In this document: positions 38,273 to 46,270 of the stretch, piece after piece
How the letters are laid out: every line of letters begins with the position of its first letter
How positions within the stretch are numbered: position 1 is the first letter of the stretch
Assembly: GCF_041051975.1 (NCBI RefSeq)
Contig: NZ_CP163435.1
Coordinates: 2,852,001-2,916,000, forward strand
DNA: 64,000 nucleotides
From: Streptomyces sp. R21
GTDB taxonomy: Bacteria; Actinomycetota; Actinomycetes; Streptomycetales; Streptomycetaceae
Direction of reading: 5' to 3'
The notes under the pieces: generated by a model
Databases searched by the model: none
Seen by the model: the letters and a program-made list of their open reading frames with translations, nothing else
What the model was told of the DNA's origin: nothing
Program-made: the position numbers and the translations under genes

Positions 38273-38312
38273 GGCGCGCCGCCGCCCGCCGCGATCACGG
38301 CGGCGGTGCGCC
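38273..38312 (+). other. Intra-operon stem-loop between gluB and gluC
   Basis: GGCGCGCCGCCGC pairs with GCGGCGGTGCGCC (one G-U pair) across a 14-base loop in the 121-base gluB-gluC gap. Hairpins at this position after binding-protein genes commonly stabilise the upstream message and let it exceed permease expression; that role here is inferred. Confidence 0.65.
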
Positions 38313-38354
38313 ACGCCCTCCTCGTACGCCACCCACCCGGAAACGCGGGAGATC

Positions 38355-39023
38355 GTGTTCGACTTTCTTCAAGGTTATGACGTCCTAGGGGCGTTCTGGA
38401 TGACGGTGAAACTCACCGCCCTCTCCGCCGTCGGCTCCCTGGTCTGGGGCACCCTGCTGGCCGCGATGCGGGTCAGTCCGGTCCCGCTGATGCGCGGGTT
38501 CGGCACGGCCTACGTCAACATCGTCCGGAACATCCCCCTGACGGTCATCATCGTCTTCTCCTCGCTCGGCCTCGCCGACATCTTCGGTATGACGCTGGGC
38601 GCGTCCGACGACTTCAAGGCGCAGGGCTTCCGGCTCGCGGTGCTCGGTCTCGTCGCCTACACCGCCGCCTTCGTGTGCGAGGCGCTGCGCTCCGGCATCA
38701 ACACCGTGCCGCTGGGTCAGGCCGAGGCGGCCCGGGCCATCGGGCTGAGCTTCAGTCAGACCCTCCGGCTCATCGTGCTGCCGCAGGCGTTCCGTTCGGT
38801 GATCGGTCCGCTGGCCAACGTGCTGATCGCGCTGACCAAGAACACCACCGTGGCGGCCGCGATCGGCGTGGCCGAGGCCGCCTACCTGATGAAGGGGATG
38901 ATCGAGAAGGAGGCCCAGACGCTGGCCATCGGCGCGGTCTTCGCGCTCGGATTCGTGGTCCTGACCCTGCCCACCGGCCTCATCCTCGGCTGGCTGAGCA
39001 AGCGACTGGCGGTGAAGCGATGA
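38355..39023 (+). CDS. gluC: Glutamate ABC transporter permease GluC
   Basis: 222-residue polar-amino-acid permease of the HisM/GlnP family with about five membrane segments. The EAA loop is recognisable in EAARAIGLSFSQTLRLIVLPQAFR. The N-terminal TVKLTALSAVGSLVWGTLLA begins the permease domain. The GTG at 38355 (VFDFLQGYDVLGAFW) follows a close GGGAGATC; longer upstream frames are not coding-like. Its stop overlaps the gluD start by four bases, giving translational coupling. Confidence 0.92.
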   Translation: MFDFLQGYDVLGAFWMTVKLTALSAVGSLVWGTLLAAMRVSPVPLMRGFGTAYVNIVRNIPLTVIIVFSSLGLADIFGMTLGASDDFKAQGFRLAVLGLVAYTAAFVCEALRSGINTVPLGQAEAARAIGLSFSQTLRLIVLPQAFRSVIGPLANVLIALTKNTTVAAAIGVAEAAYLMKGMIEKEAQTLAIGAVFALGFVVLTLPTGLILGWLSKRLAVKR

Positions 39024-39928
39024 CCTCCGTCCTCTACGACGCCCCCGGCCCCCGAGCCAAGCGGCGCAATGTGCTCTTCTCGGTGGTCTTCCTCGTCCTG
39101 CTCGCCCTGGTGCTGTGGTGGGTCTGGCAGAAGATGGACGACAAGGACCAGCTGAAGTGGTCCCTGTGGGAGCCGTTCACCACGTCCGAGGCCTGGACGA
39201 CGTATCTGCTGCCCGGCCTCCGCAACACCCTGAAGGCCGCCGCGCTCTCCATGGTCATCGCGCTCCCGCTGGGCGCCTTCTTCGGCATCTCGCGCATGTC
39301 CGACCATCGGTGGGTGCGGGTCCCTGCCTCCGTGGTGGTCGAGTTCTTCCGGTCCATCCCGGTGCTGCTGCTGATGCTGTTCGCCAACGAGGTCTACGCC
39401 CGCTCCGGGAACGTCAGCAGCGAGGACCGACCCCTGTACGCGGTCGTCACCGGCCTGGTGCTGTACAACGCCTCGGTCCTCGCCGAGATCGTCCGGGCCG
39501 GCATCCTCTCGCTCCCCAAGGGCCAGACAGAGGCCGCGTACGCGGTCGGTCTGCGCAAGGGCCAGACGATGACCAGCATCCTGCTGCCACAGGCGGTGAC
39601 GGCCATGCTGCCGGCCATCGTCAGCCAGCTCGTGGTCATCGTGAAGGACACCGCGCTGGGCGGCGTGATGATCGGCTACACCGAACTGCTCAACACGCGC
39701 AGCACGCTGGCGGCCAACTACGCCAACGTCATCCAGAGCTTCGTCGTGGTGGGGATCATCTACATCATCTTGAACTTCCTGCTCACGAGCTTCGCGAGCT
39801 GGCTGGAGCGCAGGCTGCGGCGCAGCAAGCGCAGTACCGGCGCGGTCGTCGGAGTCGGCGCCGTGGACGAGCTCAACGCCGCCGAGGTGGGCGGTAGCTA
39901 CGGCGCGGGTGCCGGCGGCACGATCTGA
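39020..39928 (+). CDS. gluD: Glutamate ABC transporter permease GluD
   Basis: 302-residue permease partner of GluC. It starts in the ATGA overlap with the gluC stop. An N-terminal membrane segment (FSVVFLVLLALVLWWVW) is followed by an extracytoplasmic stretch, then the five-segment permease domain with EAAYAVGLRKGQTMTSILLP as EAA loop. The C-terminal tail of about 30 residues is Gly/Ala/Val-rich. Last gene of the operon, followed by a strong terminator. Confidence 0.94.
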   Translation: MTSVLYDAPGPRAKRRNVLFSVVFLVLLALVLWWVWQKMDDKDQLKWSLWEPFTTSEAWTTYLLPGLRNTLKAAALSMVIALPLGAFFGISRMSDHRWVRVPASVVVEFFRSIPVLLLMLFANEVYARSGNVSSEDRPLYAVVTGLVLYNASVLAEIVRAGILSLPKGQTEAAYAVGLRKGQTMTSILLPQAVTAMLPAIVSQLVVIVKDTALGGVMIGYTELLNTRSTLAANYANVIQSFVVVGIIYIILNFLLTSFASWLERRLRRSKRSTGAVVGVGAVDELNAAEVGGSYGAGAGGTI

Positions 39929-39948
39929 CAGGCAGGCGTACGACAGAG

Positions 39949-39980
39949 CTGTGGCCCGCCGGGAATCCGGCGGGCCACAG
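39949..39980 (+). terminator. gluABCD terminator
   Basis: A 14-base-pair perfect stem (CTGTGGCCCGCCGG and complement) with a GAAT loop, followed by TTGTCT, 20 bases after the gluD stop. Confidence 0.9.
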
Positions 39981-40036
39981 TTGTCTCTGATAAATCCAGC
40001 AACACATCGAATCGGCCTATCGCCAAGTTAATGCAG

Positions 40037-40084
40037 AACGGCGTAGCCGCTGCCCGACACACGTCGGGCAGCGGCTACGCCGTT
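40037..40084. terminator. 22-base-pair terminator hairpin after the secreted-protein gene
   Basis: A perfect 22-base-pair stem beginning AACGGCGTAGCCGCTGCCCG with loop ACAC, in the convergent gap and followed on the plus strand by TTTTCC. It ends the leftward small secreted-protein gene and backs up the gluD terminator. Confidence 0.9.
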
Positions 40085-40137
40085 TTCCGGGTCGAGCGAA
40101 TACCTCGTCCGGAAAATGCATGCATCAGTTCAGGTGG

Positions 40138-40488
40138 TCAGCAGCCCTTGTAGATGCCATTGAAGAAACCGGAAGCTCCCTGCTGGAACTTGATGTGGCT
40201 CTTCTTCCCGGCGGGAATCGAGAAGCACTGGATCGACACGGAGCCGTTGTGGTCCTCGATGCGAACCGAAGCCTGAACCTTGTAGGAGCAGTGGTTGTTG
40301 TAGTAGACGGTCGTGGTGACGGTCCCGGGGTGGTACGAGAAGTTCACCCGGTTCGGGTATCCGTTGTCACAGCCCCAGGAATTCTTCGCCGCCGGCCCGT
40401 CGAACGCCGAAGCGCTCCCGGCGAGCACGGGAACCGAAAGGGCGACAGCCGCAGCGACTACGCCAACCTTGGAAAATGCCTTCTTCAA
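40138..40488 (-). CDS. Small secreted Cys-containing protein
   Basis: 116 residues: a classical signal peptide (KKAFSKVGVVAAAVALSVPV, cleavage after SASA) and a mature domain of about 88 residues with four Cys (WGCDNGYP, NNHCSYK, IQCFSI, terminal KGC), probably two disulfides in a beta-rich fold (VNFSYHPGTVTTTVYYNN). I recognise no family. It starts at a TTG (40488) behind GGAAGAAAC. Codon use and the upstream DNA are more AT-rich than neighbours, suggesting acquisition. It is probably released into the medium. Confidence 0.78.
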   Translation of the reverse strand: MKKAFSKVGVVAAAVALSVPVLAGSASAFDGPAAKNSWGCDNGYPNRVNFSYHPGTVTTTVYYNNHCSYKVQASVRIEDHNGSVSIQCFSIPAGKKSHIKFQQGASGFFNGIYKGC

Positions 40489-40587
40489 GTTTCTTCCATT
40501 CCTGTGGGGGGGGTGGATTCTTACAACAAAGATCTTTTCATCGCCGACATGTCAAAACAATGATGTTGAGCCAGATTTGAGCTTGCC

Positions 40588-40617
40588 AATATAAGCGGAA
40601 TACATAATTCCGGTCAG
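40588..40617 (-). promoter_or_regulatory. Candidate promoter of the small secreted-protein gene
   Basis: On the minus strand CTGACC (40612-40617) and TATATT (40588-40593) are separated by 18 bases in an AT-rich patch. A second candidate -35, TTGACA, lies at 40550-40555. If the first is used, the leader would be about 95 bases long. Confidence 0.45.
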
Positions 40618-40804
40618 TGGTCGAAGGCTCGGCAGAATTGCGCTCCATACTCCTTGGCATGGCAGGACGTCCGGACCACCGCCGCCGTCACTTGACGCAA
40701 GCACCGGCAATGGGTTGCATACGTTCTGTGATCGTGTACCCCGCTCCAACTGCCTGTTCCCGTACGTCCCTCAGGGCACCGCTCCGGGCAGGGGGCACCG
40801 CGCC

Positions 40805-42418
40805 GTGGACCCGGTGATCATCGTCGGAGCCGGGCCCGTGGGGCTGGCTCTCGCCCTTGCGCTGGCGCGCCAGGAGGTGCCTTCCGTGGTCCTCGACGAG
40901 GGGCCGGGCAAGGACGAACAGCGGCTCGCGCGCAGTGTCGTACTGCGTGAGGACACCGTCGCGCTGGTGGAGCGGCTGACCGGGTTCCCGATCGGCGAGG
41001 ACGGTTTCCGTTGGGCCGGATGGCGGTCGGTGCGGCGCAAGCAGGTGATGCGTGAGATCACGTTCGGTGACACGGATCCCGCACCGGTGCACATCGCCCA
41101 GCACGTCCTGACGGCCGCCCTGCGCGAGGCCGCCGTCGACGAGCGGCTCGTCAAGGTCGCGGTGGACAGCCGTCTCGACTCCGTCGAGCAGGACCCGTCG
41201 GGCATCACCGCGCACACGCGCGGCCCCAAGGGCACCTGGTGGCGCGGCAGCTACCTGGTCGGCTGCGACGGACCGCGCTCGACCGTGCGCAAGCTCCAGG
41301 ACATCCGCTTCCCCGGCCGTACGGCCGTCGAACGCCACGCCGTGGCCGCCCTGCGGACCGAACTTCCGTGGCCCGGCGAGGCGTTGCTCCATCGGATGCC
41401 TCCGTGGCGGACCTCGGGCCCCTCGGCCGGAGAGGTGACCGGACGCCCGCTGCCCGACAGTGTGTGGCGCCTGGACTGGCTGCTGCCGCCGGGCAAGGAC
41501 CTCGTCACACCGGACCTGCTGGTGGGGCGCATCCGGGAGACCCTGGCGGGCTGGAGCGGAGGCTCCACACCGCCGTACGAGCTGCTCGACACCGGCGTCC
41601 ACACGGTCCACCACCGCCTGGCCCGCCGGTGGCGCGCCGGCCGCGTCTTCCTCGCCGGGGACGCCGCGCACCTGCTCGGCGCGCTCGGAACGCAGGGACT
41701 GGACGAAGGCCTGCGCGATGCCGACAACCTCTCCTGGAAGCTGGCGCTGGCCTGGCACCACGGGCCGCACGAGGGGCTGCTGGACAGCTACCAGGCGGAG
41801 CGGCGCGCGGTCGTCGCCGCCCGGCTGCGCGCCGCCGACCATGCGCTGCCCCTGCTGCGCGGCGGCGGAGGCCTGCGCTCGTACGTGCCCGGCTCGGCCC
41901 GTGGCAACGACGCGCTCCTCACGGACGGTCACTTGGGGCGCGGTCCACTGGGCGCGCCGGGGGCGTACGCCGACTCACCGCTCGCACCTCCGTACGCCGA
42001 GTCGGCGGTCGCCGTGGACACGGAGCCCGGTGCGCCGGCCGCCGATGTGCGGGTGACGGCCGAGGACGGCGCCTTCGTACGGTTGCGGGACCGGCTGGGT
42101 CGCGGGGCGCTGTTGGTCGTGCTCATCGCGCCGGGTACGGGCGTGTGGGAGCGCAAGCACTGGGTGACGGCCGGGATCATGCCCCGGCTCGCGGCCGCCG
42201 TCACCGCGCTGCCGCACCCCGCCGAGTTGCTGGTCGCCGAGAGCTACCCGGGCGCGGCCGCGCACACCGTGCTTCTCCTCCGCCCCGACGGGCACCTGGT
42301 GACGGCGTTGAACGGGGTGCGCCCGGCCGACCTGTACGCGGCGGCCGAAGCCGCCCTGGGCGGACTCGCGCGCGTGGAGACGGAAGCCGCCGCGGACGTG
42401 ACGGTGCGCACGAACTGA
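40805..42418 (+). CDS. FAD-dependent aromatic-type monooxygenase
   Basis: 537-residue class A flavoprotein hydroxylase (PHBH fold). FAD motifs: VIIVGAGPVGLALALALARQ (dinucleotide GxGxxG), YLVGCDGPRSTVRK (DG motif) and GRVFLAGDAAHLLGALGTQG (GD motif). The C-terminal about 130 residues form a thioredoxin-like domain as in phenol and rifampicin hydroxylases. Such enzymes hydroxylate aromatic compounds using NAD(P)H and oxygen; the substrate is unknown. GTG at 40805 begins right before the FAD motif; a longer frame upstream is not coding-like. It is a single gene beside the accessory patch, so a detoxification role is plausible. Confidence 0.88.
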   Translation: MDPVIIVGAGPVGLALALALARQEVPSVVLDEGPGKDEQRLARSVVLREDTVALVERLTGFPIGEDGFRWAGWRSVRRKQVMREITFGDTDPAPVHIAQHVLTAALREAAVDERLVKVAVDSRLDSVEQDPSGITAHTRGPKGTWWRGSYLVGCDGPRSTVRKLQDIRFPGRTAVERHAVAALRTELPWPGEALLHRMPPWRTSGPSAGEVTGRPLPDSVWRLDWLLPPGKDLVTPDLLVGRIRETLAGWSGGSTPPYELLDTGVHTVHHRLARRWRAGRVFLAGDAAHLLGALGTQGLDEGLRDADNLSWKLALAWHHGPHEGLLDSYQAERRAVVAARLRAADHALPLLRGGGGLRSYVPGSARGNDALLTDGHLGRGPLGAPGAYADSPLAPPYAESAVAVDTEPGAPAADVRVTAEDGAFVRLRDRLGRGALLVVLIAPGTGVWERKHWVTAGIMPRLAAAVTALPHPAELLVAESYPGAAAHTVLLLRPDGHLVTALNGVRPADLYAAAEAALGGLARVETEAAADVTVRTN

Positions 42419-42491
42419 GCCATCGGCGACGGCCTGAACTGGGGCTCTACCGAGCCTTTAGTCACGCTGTGGTCCACATGATGAAGGCGAG

Positions 42492-42520
42492 TTGACCGGT
42501 CTGCACCGCCATGGTGTACT
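42492..42520 (+). promoter_or_regulatory. Promoter of Cys leader peptide / cysteine dioxygenase operon
   Basis: TTGACC (42492-42497), 17 bases, then TGTACT (42515-42520), a good primary-sigma promoter. The GTG of the leader peptide begins eight bases after the -10, so the transcript should start at or next to that codon. Confidence 0.7.
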
Positions 42521-42527
42521 CCGAATC

Positions 42528-42614
42528 GTGACCGACACCTGTGTGCGCCTGTGGCGGAGGGTCCATATGGACCTCGTCCGCTATGCGGGCTGCGTGTGTC
42601 GCCCGTCCTGCTGA
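42528..42614 (+). CDS. Cys-rich leader peptide upstream of cysteine dioxygenase
   Basis: A 28-codon frame starting GTG encodes VTDTCVRLWRRVHM followed by DLVRYAGCVCRPSC and TGA. Four Cys are present, three in the last seven codons (CVCRPSC). RLWRRVHMDLVR is a pattern I recall in small leader peptides of Streptomyces sulfur-metabolism genes. No Shine-Dalgarno sequence precedes it; it is probably leaderless. Clustered Cys codons at the end suggest ribosome stalling when Cys-tRNA is scarce, controlling the dioxygenase gene 73 bases downstream. The GCGCGC-rich repeats at about 42629-42665 could form the alternative hairpin. Confidence 0.8.
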   Translation: MTDTCVRLWRRVHMDLVRYAGCVCRPSC

Positions 42615-42687
42615 TTCGCATCTTTCCTCGCGCGCGCCGGACCTTGCTCTGCCGCGCGCCCTCCCGCGAACGCTCAGGACGGTACCC

Positions 42688-43227
42688 GTGTCTGCGTCAC
42701 CTTCTGTGCCCCTCCCCGTCTCCGCGCCCGTGCGGCCCCCCGCCCAGGCCGAACTGCTCGACTTCGTGCGCCGGACGGCCGCCGACGCCGAGCTGATCTC
42801 CTCGCTCCCGCTCGACCCCGAAGGCCGTACCTGGGTACGCCTCGAAGGTCCCGGCGGCAGCGAGGCCTGGCTCATCGGCTGGCCACCGGGCACCGGAACC
42901 GGCTGGCACGACCACGCCGAATCGGTCGGCGCCTTCCACACAGCGTCCGGCGAGCTCAAGGAGAACTCACTCGCCGCCCGCCTGCCCGCGGACGGCTGGA
43001 AGACCTTGGAACTCTCCGACGGAGTGGACCGCGAGCGCCGCCTGACCGCCGGCAAGGGGCGCTCCTTCGGCCGTCACCACGTCCACGAGGTGCTCAACGA
43101 CTCCCCCGACGAGCACGCGATCTCCGTCCACGCCTACTACCCGCCCCTCCCCCAGATCCGTCGCTACAGTCGCACGGGCCAGGTGCTGCGCCTTGAGCAC
43201 GTCGAGCGTCCGGAGGACTGGCAGTGA
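42688..43227 (+). CDS. Cysteine dioxygenase family protein
   Basis: 179-residue cupin of the cysteine dioxygenase type I family, which oxidises the Cys thiol to a sulfinate using iron and oxygen. Iron-binding His lie in GWHDHAESVGAFHTASGEL (the cupin HxH...E region) and in GRHHVHEVLNDSP. The GTG at 42688 (VSASPSVPLPVSAPV) follows AGGACGG; the upstream frame contains the leader peptide instead. Its stop overlaps the rhodanese start (GTGA). Substrate could be cysteine or another thiol such as a persulfide. Confidence 0.88.
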   Translation: MSASPSVPLPVSAPVRPPAQAELLDFVRRTAADAELISSLPLDPEGRTWVRLEGPGGSEAWLIGWPPGTGTGWHDHAESVGAFHTASGELKENSLAARLPADGWKTLELSDGVDRERRLTAGKGRSFGRHHVHEVLNDSPDEHAISVHAYYPPLPQIRRYSRTGQVLRLEHVERPEDWQ

Positions 43228-43625
43228 GCACACAGCCCGAACACCCCTTGGGTATCGACGAGTTGCTGGAGCGGGTCCGCGAGGACCTCGACCGCGTGGA
43301 GGCCAAGGAGGCACACGACGCCGCTCAGTCGGGCGAAGCTCTCCTGGTCGACATCCGATACGCCGCCCTGCGCGACCGCGACGGCCTGATCCCCGGCGCC
43401 CTCGTCGTCGAACGCAACGAACTGGAGTGGCGCCTCGACCCCCAGGGCAGCCACCGCGCCCCGGAAGCCATCAGCCACGACCTGCGTGTCGTGGTCGTCT
43501 GCAACGAGGGATACGCGTCGAGCCTGGCGGCCGTGTCCCTGCGGCAGTTGGGCCTGCACCGGGCGACGGATCTGGTCGGCGGGTTCCAGGCGTGGAAGTC
43601 GGCCGGTTTCCCGGTCACTTCGTAG
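43224..43625 (+). CDS. Rhodanese-like sulfurtransferase
   Basis: 133-residue single-domain rhodanese. Active-site loop VVVVCNEGYASSLAAVSLRQ with catalytic Cys. The N-terminal LLERVREDLDRVEAKEAHDA helix precedes the domain, and the conserved DLVGGFQAWKSAGFPV closes it. The GTG at 43224 overlaps the dioxygenase stop and follows GGAGGACTGGCA, so the two are translationally coupled. The pair probably handles sulfane sulfur or Cys-derived sulfur: the rhodanese may pass a persulfide to or from the dioxygenase. Confidence 0.92.
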   Translation: MSTQPEHPLGIDELLERVREDLDRVEAKEAHDAAQSGEALLVDIRYAALRDRDGLIPGALVVERNELEWRLDPQGSHRAPEAISHDLRVVVVCNEGYASSLAAVSLRQLGLHRATDLVGGFQAWKSAGFPVTS

Positions 43626-43680
43626 CTCGTACGAACGGTCACTTCATAGTTCGTACGAAGGATTCATGGCTCGTACGAAG
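43613..43680. repeat. 24-base tandem repeat after the rhodanese gene
   Basis: GGTCACTTC-x-TAG-x-TCGTACGAA units at 43613 and 43637, and a shortened third copy at 43661, each carry the palindrome TCGTACGA (43627, 43651, 43671). The first unit overlaps the last rhodanese codons. Confidence 0.7.
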
Positions 43681-43681
43681 A

Positions 43682-43713
43682 GGTGGGCGCCCCTGCGGTA
43701 AGGGGCGCCCACC
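43682..43713. terminator. Bidirectional terminator between rhodanese and FtsX-type permease genes
   Basis: A perfect 13-base-pair stem (GGTGGGCGCCCCT and complement) with a six-base loop, between convergent genes. Confidence 0.88.
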
Positions 43714-43735
43714 ATTGCGTACCGCTCCTTACCGG

Positions 43736-46270
43736 CTACTCCTTGGCCGTGGCCACCGTGACCGCACGGACCTTGAGTGCCACCCGGCCCGGCAGCGCGG
43801 TGGCGACAAGGGCGAGGAGTCCGGCGGTCGCGACCACTGCGACGTACACCAGGGGGTTTGTCGCCGGAGCCACGCTGCCTGTCATGCCGACACTGAAGGC
43901 GGTGAGGACGGCGAGTGCGATGCCGCTCCCCAGCACCGTGGCCAGCAGCAGGACCGACAGGGCCTCCGTGCGCAGCATCCGCAGCACCTGGCGGCGGGTC
44001 GCCCCGGCGAGACGGAGCATCGCGAACTCGCGGACGCGTTCGGAGACCGACATGGCCAGGGTGTTGACGACGGCGATGGCGGTGAAGGCCAGGACCAGCC
44101 CCATGGCCAGGTAGTTGACCTCGGCGTTCGCCTGCTGCCGCTCCGCCTGGATCGAGTCGGCGGTGGCGGGCGCAAGAACGTGGACCGCCGGGAACTCACG
44201 GAGTGTAGTCGCGAGTTGTGTCTGTGTACGGCTGGTCTTGACGAGGACGGTGGCGGCAAGGGGGTTGTCCACGTGGCGGGCGATGAGGTCACGGGCGAAG
44301 GTGAGGTCGCCGAAGCCGAGGCCCTTGGCATAGACGGCGGCGACGGTGAGGGTGACGGGCGTGCCGTCACCGAGGGTGAGCTTCAGGGTGCTGCCCGGCT
44401 TCAAGTGAAGCTGGTCGGCGGCTAGTTCACTGACGGCGACGGTGGTGCTCTTCAGGGCGCCCAGTGATCCGGCGGTGACGTCCGGGTCCCAGGTGCGGGT
44501 GAGGCCGGCGGGCGTGACGCCCTGGGCCGCGTACTTGTCGAGGCCCACACGGACGGTCGTACGGACCACTTCGGTCGCGGTGTCGTGGTGCGTGCGCAGC
44601 AGTCGGGCGGCGTCGGCGGGGACACCGGGGCCCTGGGCGGCCAGCACCCAGTCGGCGCGGATGCCCTCGCGGGCCTGGGCGCGGGCCGCGTCGCCGAGGG
44701 TCGGCTGGACGAAGAGGACCGTGCAGGTCATTGCGATGAGAAGGGTGAGGGGGGTGACGACCGAGGCCATACGGGCGGCGTTGCCGCGCAGGTTGGCACG
44801 TGCCAGGCGGCCGCCGGGGCCGGTCAGCCGCAGCGGGCCGGAGAGCAGCGCGGCTGCGGCCTTGACCAGGAGTGGACCCAGCAGGGCGACGGCGGAGGCG
44901 AGGACCACAACGGCGAGGAAGGTCACGGGAGTTGAAGCGGGCTCGGTGCGCAGGACGCTGAGCACGGCGACGAGGACGACTCCGCCGACGAGCAGCGCGA
45001 GTCCGGCAAGGATGCGCCCCCACGCGGGGCGGGCGGGCTCGGCCTTGGCTTCGGCGAGCGCCTCCGCCGGACGGATCCGGGTGACGCGCCGGGACGAGAC
45101 ACGGGCGGCGGCCCAGGCTCCGACGAGTGTCGCGCCGACCGCGGCGAACAGCGGGAAGACGCTGACGGTGTGCTGAAGCGTGGCCGGGACGGCGCCCATG
45201 GCGACGAACCGGCTGTGCAGCCAGCTGCCCAGCGGAAGCCCGGCGAGCGCGCCGAGCACACCGGCGCCCGCGCCGACCAGCAGCGCCTCGCGGCCGAGGA
45301 GCCGGCGGATCTGGCCCGGTGTGGCGGCGATGGCGCGCAGCAGGGCGAGTTCGCGGTGGCGCTGCTGCACGGAGAGCGCGAAGGTCCCGACGACCACGAG
45401 GACGGCCACGAGCAGCGAGGTGCCGCCCATCGCGCCGCCCATGCTGACCAGTTTCGTCCGGGCGCCCGCCGCGTCCAGGAACTCGACCGGGCCGCGGCCG
45501 TCGCCCGCGCTGACCTGCGCGGTGGTGCCGTGCAGGGCCTTGGCGACGGACTGCTTCAGTTCAGCGGCGTCTGTGCCGTTGGCCGGCAGCACGCCGAAGG
45601 CGGTGACCTGTCCGGGGTGGGCGGCGAGGCGCCGGGCTTCCTGCGTGGAGAAGAACAGCGAGGTCTGGTGGGCCACGGACCGGGCGGGCGCCGCGATTCC
45701 GGTGACGCGGTAGCTGCGCGGTGCCTGCGTCGACTGGACGGTGAGATGGTCGCCCGGTTCGAGGTGGGCGCGCTCGGCGAGGTGGCGGTCGATGACGACG
45801 TCACCGTCGGCCTTGGGTGCGATGCCGGTCGTCAGCGTGTACGGGGTCAGCGCGGCGGAGTCCCAGGCGTGACCGTAGGAGGTTCGGTCCTTCTCCGCCC
45901 TTGCCGTGAGCATCAACGGCTGGGCCAGGAAGGTCAGTTCGGGGATGACGCGGCCCACGCCGGGCGCGCGGCGGATCCGTGCGGCGAGGTCGTCCGGGAG
46001 CCAGGCCCGTTCGGCGATCGGCTTGGCCTTGTGCTTGACCTTGGTCTTGCCCTTCTTGTGCTTGACGGTGGTCTGGTGGACGTTATGGTCGGCGGAGACC
46101 ACGACCGGGGTCGCGGCGTAGCGCTCCGTGCTGATCGTGCCGCGCAGTCCGGTTTCGAGGAGGGTGCCGCAGGCGGTGATGAGGGCGGCCGCGCACATCA
46201 GGGCGAGGAAGGCGCCGAGAAAGCCGCCCTTGCGGGCTCGGACGGTCTTCAGGGCGTAGCGCAGCATCAT
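43736..46270 (-). CDS. FtsX-like (MacB-type) ABC transporter permease
   Basis: 844 residues. Two FtsX-type permease halves: an N-terminal membrane segment (GGFLGAFLALMCAAALITAC), a large extracytoplasmic domain (about 45-290), three membrane segments near 290-420, a second extracytoplasmic domain, and three C-terminal segments (AMGLVLAFTAIAVVNTLAMS onwards). The motif RHRELALLRAIAATPGQIRR is typical, repeated as VREFAMLRLAGATRRQVLR. Partners are normally a MacB-like ATPase exporting peptides or lipoproteins, but none is adjacent. The ATG overlaps the regulator stop, so the two are coupled. Confidence 0.9.
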   Translation of the reverse strand: MMLRYALKTVRARKGGFLGAFLALMCAAALITACGTLLETGLRGTISTERYAATPVVVSADHNVHQTTVKHKKGKTKVKHKAKPIAERAWLPDDLAARIRRAPGVGRVIPELTFLAQPLMLTARAEKDRTSYGHAWDSAALTPYTLTTGIAPKADGDVVIDRHLAERAHLEPGDHLTVQSTQAPRSYRVTGIAAPARSVAHQTSLFFSTQEARRLAAHPGQVTAFGVLPANGTDAAELKQSVAKALHGTTAQVSAGDGRGPVEFLDAAGARTKLVSMGGAMGGTSLLVAVLVVVGTFALSVQQRHRELALLRAIAATPGQIRRLLGREALLVGAGAGVLGALAGLPLGSWLHSRFVAMGAVPATLQHTVSVFPLFAAVGATLVGAWAAARVSSRRVTRIRPAEALAEAKAEPARPAWGRILAGLALLVGGVVLVAVLSVLRTEPASTPVTFLAVVVLASAVALLGPLLVKAAAALLSGPLRLTGPGGRLARANLRGNAARMASVVTPLTLLIAMTCTVLFVQPTLGDAARAQAREGIRADWVLAAQGPGVPADAARLLRTHHDTATEVVRTTVRVGLDKYAAQGVTPAGLTRTWDPDVTAGSLGALKSTTVAVSELAADQLHLKPGSTLKLTLGDGTPVTLTVAAVYAKGLGFGDLTFARDLIARHVDNPLAATVLVKTSRTQTQLATTLREFPAVHVLAPATADSIQAERQQANAEVNYLAMGLVLAFTAIAVVNTLAMSVSERVREFAMLRLAGATRRQVLRMLRTEALSVLLLATVLGSGIALAVLTAFSVGMTGSVAPATNPLVYVAVVATAGLLALVATALPGRVALKVRAVTVATAKE

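Noticed and set aside
42511..42531. A six-codon frame (MVYSES) overlapping the leader peptide start
   Set aside because: It lies within the promoter, upstream of the predicted transcription start, so it should not be in the mRNA.
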